Source: Lentibacillus saliphilus (lineage in GTDB: Bacteria; Bacillota; Bacilli; Bacillales; Amphibacillaceae). Taken from it: 64,000 nucleotides of DNA. The translations under genes were made by a program, and so were the position numbers. Position 1 is the stretch's first letter; every line of letters begins with the position of its first letter. Location: positions 372,001 through 436,000 of the forward strand of contig NZ_JABJXD010000002.1 in the NCBI RefSeq assembly GCF_019093865.1, read 5' to 3'. The notes beneath the pieces are model-generated. The model searched no databases, was not told the DNA's origin, and saw only the letters and a program-made list of their open reading frames with translations. This document shows positions 56,515 to 64,000 of this stretch, in pieces.

Positions 56515-56543
56515 TTGACCTGACTGACGTTAAATGGTAAATT
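56515..56543 (+). promoter_or_regulatory. candidate promoter of the lipoprotein pair
   Basis: TTGACC (56515-56520), 17-bp spacer, TAAATT (56538-56543), 38 bases before the start codon. The remaining intergenic bases from 56253 hold nothing else recognisable. Confidence 0.45.
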
Positions 56544-56581
56544 TATCCTAGTAAATAAAACTTATTTATAAAGGTTGGTGT

Positions 56582-57256
56582 ATGATGTCTAGGTCTAAAG
56601 TAGTGGTAGTTGGTCTTATGATGGTATTATTTTTGTTGACAGGTTGCGGCAAAATGGTTCTGGAGCTTGATAAGGATGGATCAGGTGAGGTTGAAATCGA
56701 AGTTGCTGCTAATGGAATAATTTCAAAAAAGACGATTGAAAATGAGATGAAAAAGCAGTTTGATGGTAAAGAAGGTGTTGAAGGTCTAAAAATCAAAGAA
56801 TCAGGAGACAAGATTGACGTTCGTTTTAAATTTGAAAACGTTAGTAAGCTTGATTCAAGTGCTTATTTAATTCCAGTTAGTGATTATGCAGTTGCGAAAG
56901 ATTCCCGGCTAGATGCACTTGCAACGATTGATGAAGATGTAAAACTCGATGAAGATAGTTCAAGTATTTTTGTAAAGCTTCCAAGCGATTTGAACGATTT
57001 TACGCAATCTAAGGTCGTTTTACCTGGAAATGTCGTTGCTTATTCTCAAGGTGTTGAAGTCATAGAAGATGATACGATCGAGCTATCGTCGGCTCAGGGA
57101 GACGTTTATGTTGTTTATGAACCTCAGACAGGTCTCGCAGCTTTAGCATGGGGCTTAGTACTTATTCCTGTTGGTGGCGGTGCATACTATTATGTGCGTA
57201 AGAAAAAAAGTGAGACGACGCCACATATTGGGGAAGAAGGTGATGTTGATGCGTAA
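56582..57256 (+). CDS. lipoprotein with LppM/DUF3153-like domain and C-terminal membrane helix
   Basis: 224 residues. Signal peptide with lipobox LLTGC, Cys22; extracytoplasmic beta-rich domain (about 25-175) opening MVLELDKDGSGEVEIEV, as in LppM/DUF3153 proteins; one membrane helix near 185-207 and a short charged tail. Lipid anchor plus C-terminal helix gives two membrane ties. Function unknown. ATG 56582 or 56585 after AAGGTTGG. Its stop overlaps the start of the next lipoprotein gene, so the two are likely partners. Confidence 0.78.
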   Translation: MMSRSKVVVVGLMMVLFLLTGCGKMVLELDKDGSGEVEIEVAANGIISKKTIENEMKKQFDGKEGVEGLKIKESGDKIDVRFKFENVSKLDSSAYLIPVSDYAVAKDSRLDALATIDEDVKLDEDSSSIFVKLPSDLNDFTQSKVVLPGNVVAYSQGVEVIEDDTIELSSAQGDVYVVYEPQTGLAALAWGLVLIPVGGGAYYYVRKKKSETTPHIGEEGDVDA

Positions 57257-59054
57257 CTGGGTTGTTTTAGTAATTGTGAGTTTATTGCTATTCATCACAG
57301 CATGTTCATCATCAAATGGTGCGTTTCATGACCAGATTAAACAGGCGAATCAACTGATGAATGATATGAAGTATGAAGATGCGATTAAGGTATTCGCCGA
57401 CATAGAGGAAAATATGTTACCTGGTGATACATATGAAGCAGGACGTATGGATTTAATTGAAGGATTGAAAAGCGAAGCCCAATATATGGTTGAGCATATC
57501 GATGAATTAAAGGAAGACTATGAGGATTCGATGGCACTCGTTAAGGACGTTAAGGCAAGTAAAACTAAGGATATTGATTTATATAGTGAGGCGATGTATC
57601 AATTAGATTATACGATTGATCGCTTCAATGACTTAACGCAATTAGACATGTACGAGGATCTTACTAAGGCGCGAGAAGAGATTGTCAGTGAGATTGAAAA
57701 ATGGGTAAGTACATTGCAAAGTGGCGTTGATAGCGGCTTGGAATCAGATGATTTTGCACGTGTTGAAAGCCAATTAGACGATATGGCTTACTTAAACCAA
57801 GCATTTCCTGAACAAATGACTGACGAGATATTCACGCAATATGAGGAAAAAGTCACAGAGGCAAGAGAACGTTTTGTGTTTGTACCGGAGCAAGTTTATC
57901 AATGGAATGAAGTGATTCATGAAAATGAAGATGGTTCCATTCAAATTGAAGGGATTACTGATGCGGATGGGGAAGGTATTGAACTTGTCATCTCTTTTCA
58001 AGGCTATTATCATAAGTTGAGCGAGAAGATCGATTTGTCTCCTGAGCTGATCCTAACAAATGGTGATGTTTTATATGGATCTAGTCAAGAGGTCAGAGTA
58101 TTGGATGATCAAGCTGTTAAGACGTATATGTTTTCAGCATGGGAAGAATACGGGATAGATGATATTGTCCGTTTTAATGTGAACCTTCCGTTTGTGCAGG
58201 AGGATGCCATTAAAGTGGCATTTGATGGCGTTGATCAAGAAAAGATGTATGAAATACCAGGAATCGAGTCCATAAAAGCTTTGCATCAACCTGAATGGAC
58301 GATACAGGATGACGCATTCGAGGTCGTCATTGATAGATTTTTTGTAGACAATTATAACCTTGAAATTACGGGTGTCATTAAGCCAACTCAGGATGTTGTT
58401 GTAAATGATTTGTCAAGAGCTTATTTGCCCTTTACGAAAGAATCAAGTACGATAGGTCTTAGCTTTTTGGGAACGAACCAAACGGAATTGTATGCAGGAA
58501 CTGAGAAGGAATTTGAAATCAACCACTCCTTTAATCGACCTATAACTGAATATCATGATTATATTGATTTACATCTGTATCATCATAATGTTTTAGTTGA
58601 TCTTCAAGACGGGAAAATCTTTAAACAGGATGAGCCTACGTTTATAGAAGATTTGGATAAAGAAGCGCGTTATTTAGAAATGAGCTTTGATGAATCTAAT
58701 CAAGAGGAGCTCATTACGCAATCGGGGAACAGAGCAGCGGTTGACTCAATAATGCTTTCTGGTTCATTAAAAAACACGTATGAATTAGATAAGCGGTTTA
58801 ATACGTTTAAAACGACCGTCCATGTTCATAACGCTTATAGTGGCGTAGACTACGGGACAACAGAGTTAAAGATTTATTCTGTTGGAGAAGAAGACGATAA
58901 GGAATTGTATACAACAACAATTTCAGAAGACCATAAAGCGAAAGACATCGAGATTGATGTAAAAGGTGTAAAGACATTAAAAATCACAACCTCTCAAGAC
59001 CGAGGATCAGAAGGAAGACAGCACATTATATTGGAAGAACCAGTCGTACAATAG
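57249..59054 (+). CDS. large lipoprotein of unknown function
   Basis: 601 residues. Lipobox ITAC with Cys19, then a helical region (about 25-220, Asp/Glu/Met-rich, probably coiled-coil or TPR-like: DQIKQANQLMNDMKYEDAIKVF) and a beta-rich C-terminal two-thirds. ATG 57249 is 5 bases after AAGGTGAT and overlaps the previous gene by 8 bases, so translation is coupled to the LppM-like lipoprotein. Sits outside the membrane. No family recognised. Confidence 0.78.
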   Translation: MRNWVVLVIVSLLLFITACSSSNGAFHDQIKQANQLMNDMKYEDAIKVFADIEENMLPGDTYEAGRMDLIEGLKSEAQYMVEHIDELKEDYEDSMALVKDVKASKTKDIDLYSEAMYQLDYTIDRFNDLTQLDMYEDLTKAREEIVSEIEKWVSTLQSGVDSGLESDDFARVESQLDDMAYLNQAFPEQMTDEIFTQYEEKVTEARERFVFVPEQVYQWNEVIHENEDGSIQIEGITDADGEGIELVISFQGYYHKLSEKIDLSPELILTNGDVLYGSSQEVRVLDDQAVKTYMFSAWEEYGIDDIVRFNVNLPFVQEDAIKVAFDGVDQEKMYEIPGIESIKALHQPEWTIQDDAFEVVIDRFFVDNYNLEITGVIKPTQDVVVNDLSRAYLPFTKESSTIGLSFLGTNQTELYAGTEKEFEINHSFNRPITEYHDYIDLHLYHHNVLVDLQDGKIFKQDEPTFIEDLDKEARYLEMSFDESNQEELITQSGNRAAVDSIMLSGSLKNTYELDKRFNTFKTTVHVHNAYSGVDYGTTELKIYSVGEEDDKELYTTTISEDHKAKDIEIDVKGVKTLKITTSQDRGSEGRQHIILEEPVVQ

Positions 59055-59102
59055 TTTTTAGGGGTAATTATCACTCCTAGCAATATGTTGAATTATGAAT
59101 CC

Positions 59103-59133
59103 AAGGCCAACAGCTCATAATGCTGTTGGCCTT
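59103..59133 (+). terminator. terminator of the lipoprotein pair
   Basis: AAGGCCAACAGC (59103-59114) pairs perfectly with GCTGTTGGCCTT (59122-59133); U-tract is poor. Confidence 0.7.
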
Positions 59134-59245
59134 ACTTGGAATATGTCGAATGAATGTCCCTGCGTTTTATACCTAGATTGGTGGGTTCTATTTTCTAAAG
59201 AGCTGCGGTGTTGTTTTGCAAGATCGCTCACTTATTTGGAATAAA

Positions 59246-59274
59246 TTGATCGTCTCTCACTGTCTAGCTATTAT
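59246..59274 (+). promoter_or_regulatory. promoter of the membrane hydrolase gene
   Basis: TTGATC (59246-59251), 17-bp spacer, TATTAT (59269-59274), about 96 bases before the start. Nothing else is seen in 59134-59370. Confidence 0.5.
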
Positions 59275-59370
59275 AAGATCTAGCCTTTATAATAAATAAA
59301 GTAGGCATATCGTTTTTAAGAAAAGGTTAATAGACATTATAACTCTATTTGCAGGTGGTGAGAGTGTTCG

Positions 59371-61554
59371 TTGAAACAGATCATGTTGAACCTTATACGC
59401 TGGACGGGGCGGCGTGTGGTGCTTGCTCCGAAAAGAGATAGTAGAAGTAGCGTCTTGTTTATCTTTGTTTGTTGGTTGGCAACGACGGCTGCGGCTATTG
59501 TTGTGGCGCTCGGTCATCCGACAGGGGCGAGCAATTTTTCACGTGCCCTTGATATAGGAAAAGCAATAGGGCTAAACAGCCTTGCTTTACTTGTTGCAGC
59601 TTTTATTTTGGCTGTAATGTTTTCAGTTATGTATATTCCGCTTCCACGTTTTGGACTTAGTAGTTTCATATATACATTATTAGTGAGTGTCGGCATACTA
59701 TATTTCGAAAAAACTGGACTCCTGTTTTCGGTTGTTGCCGGTGGTGGATATAGTTTAACGGTCGGACTGCTCGGTCTTGTGCTCATTTGGATCATGCGTC
59801 AAGGAAGACGAAAATTGATCGTGTTCGCCATGACCGGAGCGGCTGCGCTTGTGGGGATTGTAACGATACTGTTCAATCAGCTTGACGATCAGCCAGCAAC
59901 ATTGCAGGTGTCGGGGGCATATCCTGATCCAATTTCAGCTGCGAACCCAGGGCAGCCTGGTGGTTATGATTTTACATTTTTAACGTACGGCAGTGGAGAG
60001 GACCTGCACCGTGAGGCGTTTGGTGAACAGGTTGATGAGGTCGTGCCAACTGTAGATGCGTCTCATTTTATTACAAAATGGGGTGTTAAACGAAAGGAAT
60101 TCTGGGGATTCGATCCATCACATTTACCTTTGAATGGTCGCGTATGGCTGCCAGAAGGAGCGGGCCCTTTTCCAGTCGTATTGATGGTGCATGGCAATCA
60201 TACGATGGAGGATTTCTCAACAGCTGGCTATGATTATTTAGGGGAGCAGCTTACAAGTAAAGGGTTTCTGGCCATTTCAGTGGATGAGGATTTTGTTAAT
60301 TTTTCTAATGTGTCAGGGAGTCCGAATGATAATTATGAATTAAGGGCATGGCTCCTCCTGAAGCATCTTCAGCAGCTGCAAGTGATGAACCAGTCACCAG
60401 AGAGTGTGCTGCATGAAAAAGTAGATATTGAACAAGTTGCCTTGATCGGGCATTCAAGAGGTGGCCAGGCGGTAGCAATGGCTGCAGATTATCACTCTTT
60501 TGTTGAAGATGAAGATGTACTGGAAAGCATGTCAGCGGTGAATATTCGTGGTGTTGTTGCGCTGGCGCCAACTGATAAATCGGTTGATCAGCAAAAGCCT
60601 TATTTGCATAACGTCTCTTATTTGGCTTTACAAGGTGCGCGCGATGCGGATATTAGTGATTTTCGTGGTGATCGGCAGTTTTACCGAACATCCTTTGATC
60701 CTGATGTCGATGGCTTCAAGGCGACGCTTTACATTGCCGATGCAAACCACGCACAGTTTAATACGAGCTGGGGACGACTTGATCAGAGCTTGCCTAAAGG
60801 GGTGTTTTTGAATCAGAGACAGACGATGGCACCTCATGACCAACGTCAAATCGCAAAAGTGTATGTGTCAGCATTTATGGAACGTGTGTTCAACGGTGAA
60901 ACGGTTTATGACAAGCTGTTTCAGGATTACCGTTACGGGAGAGATTGGCTGCCAGATACGATGCTCGTTAATAAATTCCAGCATGCTTCATACCGCTCTA
61001 TCCTGCAGTTTGATGATGATGACGTGGAAACGCTCCATGTTAGAGGATTGTCAAAATCAGATGTGACAACACCAACTGACCGAAAAGGAAAGGATCAGTC
61101 GAGGGACGCCTTGGAGTTAGAGTGGGAAAAGGATGCATCATTGAGTTTTGATCTTGAATCAGAGGATTTGCGCACAGGTTTAGGTGAGTCAGCAGAACAG
61201 CTCGTACTGACGATGGCAAATATAGATGATGAAGCGGCTGGTGAGCAGTTATCAGATGTGACAATTGAGCTAGAAACAGCGGATGGCATCACTGTTCAGC
61301 TTCCATTAGACGCATTTATGCCATTGCCACCTGTTGTTATAACGGATTTTACCCATTTTGGCTTGTTCGATGACATGTTTCGCGAGGGGAAATATGAACG
61401 GTCCTGGGAGCCAGTTTACCAAACCTTCGAGCTCCCGTTAGCTGCATTTGAACAACAAGATTCAGCATTTGATCAACACCATATAACCAAACTCACACTT
61501 CAGTTCAAAGCAGCACCAGGGAAAATACTCCTTCAAGAAATCGGTGTGTGGTAG
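59371..61554 (+). CDS. membrane-anchored alpha/beta hydrolase
   Basis: 727 residues. Four to five membrane helices in the first 175 residues, then an alpha/beta-hydrolase domain outside or at the membrane: oxyanion region VVLMVHGNHT near 272, nucleophile elbow IGHSRGGQ (Ser near 360), and a likely catalytic His in DANHAQFN near 456. A C-terminal beta-rich domain (about 560-727) may bind substrate. TTG start 59371 after GGTGGTGAG; ATG 59383 is possible. The hydrolase portion resembles dienelactone-hydrolase/PAF-acetylhydrolase-like enzymes; substrate unknown. Single gene with its own promoter. Confidence 0.78.
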   Translation: MKQIMLNLIRWTGRRVVLAPKRDSRSSVLFIFVCWLATTAAAIVVALGHPTGASNFSRALDIGKAIGLNSLALLVAAFILAVMFSVMYIPLPRFGLSSFIYTLLVSVGILYFEKTGLLFSVVAGGGYSLTVGLLGLVLIWIMRQGRRKLIVFAMTGAAALVGIVTILFNQLDDQPATLQVSGAYPDPISAANPGQPGGYDFTFLTYGSGEDLHREAFGEQVDEVVPTVDASHFITKWGVKRKEFWGFDPSHLPLNGRVWLPEGAGPFPVVLMVHGNHTMEDFSTAGYDYLGEQLTSKGFLAISVDEDFVNFSNVSGSPNDNYELRAWLLLKHLQQLQVMNQSPESVLHEKVDIEQVALIGHSRGGQAVAMAADYHSFVEDEDVLESMSAVNIRGVVALAPTDKSVDQQKPYLHNVSYLALQGARDADISDFRGDRQFYRTSFDPDVDGFKATLYIADANHAQFNTSWGRLDQSLPKGVFLNQRQTMAPHDQRQIAKVYVSAFMERVFNGETVYDKLFQDYRYGRDWLPDTMLVNKFQHASYRSILQFDDDDVETLHVRGLSKSDVTTPTDRKGKDQSRDALELEWEKDASLSFDLESEDLRTGLGESAEQLVLTMANIDDEAAGEQLSDVTIELETADGITVQLPLDAFMPLPPVVITDFTHFGLFDDMFREGKYERSWEPVYQTFELPLAAFEQQDSAFDQHHITKLTLQFKAAPGKILLQEIGVW

Positions 61555-61586
61555 GGGGCTAGCACTTCCCGACGACCATAATAGAG

Positions 61587-61635
61587 AAAAGCAGCACAAT
61601 GAGCAGAATAAACCGCGCTCATCGTGCTGCTTTTT
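61587..61635. terminator. bidirectional terminator between convergent genes
   Basis: AAAAGCAGCAC-ATGAGC pairs with GCTCAT-GTGCTGCTTTTT (one mismatch each side), with U-runs for both strands. Confidence 0.8.
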
Positions 61636-61680
61636 ATTTCTAGTGTGTCGAACTTAAACCCTAATCTTTTGTCCTGTGAA

Positions 61681-63516
61681 TTAAACGGCTTCGTCATCGA
61701 CAAATTGGCTGTTGTAGAGATCGGCATAAAAGCCATCCTGCTTCAACAGCGCTTCATGTGTGCCTTGTTCGATGATCGTACCTTGGTCCATCACGAGAAT
61801 CAGATCAGCGCCTTGGATTGTTGACAGTCTGTGAGCGATGACAAAGCTCGTTCGGCCCTCCATAATACGATTCATCGCCTCTTGAATTAGCACCTCTGTT
61901 CGTGTATCGACACTTGACGTTGCTTCATCAAGAATCATGATCGGTGGATCAGCCAAAATCGACCGTGCAATCGTTATGAGCTGTTTCTGACCTTGAGAAA
62001 TGTTCGAGCCTTCCTCGTTCAATATCGTGTTATAGCCGTCGGGAAGTGTGCGGATAAAGTCATCAGCACGTGCAGCCTTAGCCGCTGCCATAATATCCGC
62101 TTCCGTTGCATCGCTTTTTCCGTAGGCGATATTTTCCATGATCGTTCCATTAAAAAGCCAAGTATCCTGTAATACGATGCCAAAATGGGCACGCAGATCA
62201 TGGCGTGACATCGATTGAATGTCCGTACCGTCAACTTTAATCGATCCGCTCTTAAGCTCATAAAAGCGCATCAGAAGATTGATCAATGTTGTTTTTCCAG
62301 CGCCGGTTGGTCCGACGATCGCAACCGTTTGTCCTGGTTTTACGTTTATGGTGATGTCTTTCATTAATAGGTCATCGCCATATCCAAACGCGACATGCTC
62401 AAATGTAACAGTTCCATCAGCAACCGGCGTTTGTTGTGTCTGTGTTTCCGGAACTTCTTCCTGTTCATCCAGCAACCCAAATACCCGTTCTGCTGAAGCA
62501 ATGGTCGATTGAATGATATTGGCGATGTTAGCTGTTTGCTGAATTGGTTGCGTGAATTGCTTCGAGTACGTAATAAACGCTTGGATGTCACCAATTGAAA
62601 TCGCGCGCTGTATGACAAGAATTCCGCCGACAATACTGATCAGAACGTATGTCAAGTTTCCAATGAAGGTCATAACAGGCATAATGATACCAGAAATAAA
62701 CTGTGCGCGGCGTCCTGCTTCATACAATTCTTCATTGACCTCGTCGAACGTTTGCTGGGCATGAGGCTCTTGTCCGAATGCTTTTACGACCTGATGCCCG
62801 GTATACATTTCTTCTATATGTCCGTTCAGATTGCCGAGTGTATGCTGTTGCTCGGCGAAATAACGCTGCGACCTTTGTAGAAAAGGCCGAATCACAAATA
62901 TCGACAGTGGCAGACTGATGATTGTAATTAAGGTCAGAAGTGGACTGATCGTGAGCATCATAATGATAATGCCGATGATCGTTATGACTGACTGAAAGAA
63001 CTGGGCGATGCTTTGCTGAAGTGTGTTGCCGATCGTGTCAATATCATTGGTGACACGACTCAATGTGTCACCATGTGAATGGCCATCATAATATTTGAGC
63101 GGCAGTTTGTTCAGCTTCTTGAAAATATCCGTCCGTAAATCGTACACGGTATTTTGAGCAACACTTGCCATTAAATACTGTTGTACAAGTGTGAAGAGAC
63201 TGCTGAAAACATACAACGCGCCAAGCAAGGCGAGCATTTGTCCTATTTTACTAAAATCAATGCCCGTTCCTGTACCGGATAGCTTGGCATAAGCCCCTTC
63301 AAACAGTTCGGTGATCGTGTCACCCATAATTTTTGGCCCTAAAATCGCAAACACCGTACTTAAGATCGTTGCTAAAAGAACAACGAACAACCGTTTTCGT
63401 CGCGGTGCTAAGTAACGGAGGAGACGCTTTAATGTTGCTTTTGACTGTGTTGGTTTATGAGACGGTTGCCCAGGATGCTTGGCAAACTGACCTGGACCTC
63501 TGTGTGCATGGCTCAT
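61681..63516 (-). CDS. yfiC: ABC exporter half-transporter, YfiC-like
   Basis: 611 residues: basic/His-Pro-rich N-terminus (1-35), six membrane helices (about 40-330), nucleotide-binding domain with Walker A GPTGAGKTT (about 395-405), signature NISQGQKQL (about 500), Walker B IMILDEATSSVD (about 525; catalytic Glu present) and switch His in IAHRLST. The signature is SQGQK rather than SGGQ, which fits one side of a heterodimer with one weakened ATP site. Forms a multidrug/lipid exporter with the gene at 63513, whose stop overlaps its start by 4 bases. Confidence 0.88.
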   Translation of the reverse strand: MSHAHRGPGQFAKHPGQPSHKPTQSKATLKRLLRYLAPRRKRLFVVLLATILSTVFAILGPKIMGDTITELFEGAYAKLSGTGTGIDFSKIGQMLALLGALYVFSSLFTLVQQYLMASVAQNTVYDLRTDIFKKLNKLPLKYYDGHSHGDTLSRVTNDIDTIGNTLQQSIAQFFQSVITIIGIIIMMLTISPLLTLITIISLPLSIFVIRPFLQRSQRYFAEQQHTLGNLNGHIEEMYTGHQVVKAFGQEPHAQQTFDEVNEELYEAGRRAQFISGIIMPVMTFIGNLTYVLISIVGGILVIQRAISIGDIQAFITYSKQFTQPIQQTANIANIIQSTIASAERVFGLLDEQEEVPETQTQQTPVADGTVTFEHVAFGYGDDLLMKDITINVKPGQTVAIVGPTGAGKTTLINLLMRFYELKSGSIKVDGTDIQSMSRHDLRAHFGIVLQDTWLFNGTIMENIAYGKSDATEADIMAAAKAARADDFIRTLPDGYNTILNEEGSNISQGQKQLITIARSILADPPIMILDEATSSVDTRTEVLIQEAMNRIMEGRTSFVIAHRLSTIQGADLILVMDQGTIIEQGTHEALLKQDGFYADLYNSQFVDDEAV

Positions 63517-64000
63517 GCAATCCCCTCCTCTCCATGTTGTGATGTAACAATTTCCTGATAGACGGCACTAGATTTGAGCAATTCATCGTGTGTACCAATG
63601 CCATCGACCTGACCATTATCGAGTACGATAATTCGATCTGCGTCTTTAACAGAACTGACGCGCTGACCGACAATGACGATTGATGCATCGGTGATCGAGT
63701 CTTTCAAAGCCTTACGAAGCTTGGCGTCTGTTTTATAATCAAGCGCAGAAAAGCTATCATCGAATAGATATATATCGGGCTGTCTGACGAGCGCACGGGC
63801 AATGGCCAAACGTTGCTTCTGTCCACCTGATAAATTAGCGCCCCCTTGATCGAGCTCGGTATCATAGCCTTTTTCCATATTAGAAATAAAGTCATCAGCT
63901 TGAGCAATTTTTGCCGCCTTAATAATGTCATCTAACGTCGCATCTTCTTTTCCGTAGCGAATATTTTCGGCAATAGTTCCTGAAAATAAAAATGCCTTCT
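63513..64000 (-). CDS. yfiB: ABC exporter half-transporter, YfiB-like (C-terminal part, 5' end outside window)
   Basis: About 162 residues of the nucleotide-binding domain, open to the window edge (AFLFSGTIAENIRYG is readable up to the end). Canonical signature NLSGGQKQRLAIARAL, Walker B IYLFDDSFSALD in which Asp replaces the catalytic Glu, and switch Gln in VGQRVSS instead of His. These are the marks of the degenerate ATP site in heterodimeric exporters, complementing the intact Glu and altered signature of the YfiC-like partner. The membrane domain lies beyond position 64000. Confidence 0.87.
   Translation of the reverse strand, partial: KAFLFSGTIAENIRYGKEDATLDDIIKAAKIAQADDFISNMEKGYDTELDQGGANLSGGQKQRLAIARALVRQPDIYLFDDSFSALDYKTDAKLRKALKDSITDASIVIVGQRVSSVKDADRIIVLDNGQVDGIGTHDELLKSSAVYQEIVTSQHGEEGIA

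Overview
The window looks like chromosomal DNA of a low-to-moderate GC Gram-positive endospore-former of the order Bacillales. The grounds are strong AGGAGG ribosome sites, lipoproteins with LTAC/TGC lipoboxes, and several gene sets recognisable from Bacillus subtilis: yojF-bshB2, yoaS-yozG-yoaT, trhP1-trhP2 (yrrN-yrrO), yfiB-yfiC, and an eps-type locus with epsC, epsD, epsL, epsM and epsN relatives. The species cannot be named from the sequence. No rRNA, tRNA, CRISPR array, transposase or phage gene was recognised.

Layout. (1) 1-10.2 kb is an amino-sugar uptake and catabolism cluster: the end of a FAD oxidoreductase, a CUT1-type sugar ABC importer without its ATPase, a DUF624 protein, NanE, an RpiR-type regulator and a Gfo/Idh/MocA oxidoreductase. 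(2) 11.2-13.4 kb holds a LacI-type regulator and ribokinase, with paired operators. (3) 14.6-15.6 kb is a NERD-domain protein. (4) 16.4-35.1 kb is an exopolysaccharide/capsule locus: two PHP-type phosphatase genes (the first apparently inactive), an atypical LuxR-type response regulator, epsC, a strongly AT-rich variable cassette (wzx, two acetyltransferases, a glycosyltransferase, wzy), then a UDP-sugar epimerase, nucleotide-sugar dehydrogenase, epsD/L/M/N relatives and an inverted second dehydrogenase. EpsC, EpsN and EpsM relatives together can make UDP-N,N'-diacetylbacillosamine, and EpsL can load it on the lipid carrier. (5) 35.4-42.4 kb is a ROK-regulated operon joining YojF/BshB2-type deacetylase genes to a second CUT1 importer and an argininosuccinate-lyase-like enzyme. 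This is an unusual combination that may process an imported sugar conjugate. (6) 42.8-64 kb is mostly housekeeping or accessory: tRNA hydroxylation proteases, a GntR/DUF1648 pair, MscL, manganese catalase, a SEC-C protein, yoaS-yozG-yoaT, nitroreductase, two lipoproteins, a membrane-anchored hydrolase and a heterodimeric ABC exporter.

The most striking content is non-coding. Six long intergenic arrays total roughly 6 kb. Four of them (7.7-16.3 kb) repeat a CCGCATA(T) core at a strict 20-bp spacing and are mostly interspersed with a long hairpin whose arms covary. Two (45.1-50.4 kb) repeat a TTCCGCAATG core at 21 bp. All six read in the same orientation whatever the direction of the neighbouring genes. 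They generate long spurious open frames in several frames but have no coding signals. I regard these arrays as the best candidate for an undescribed system. Their function cannot be deduced from this window alone.
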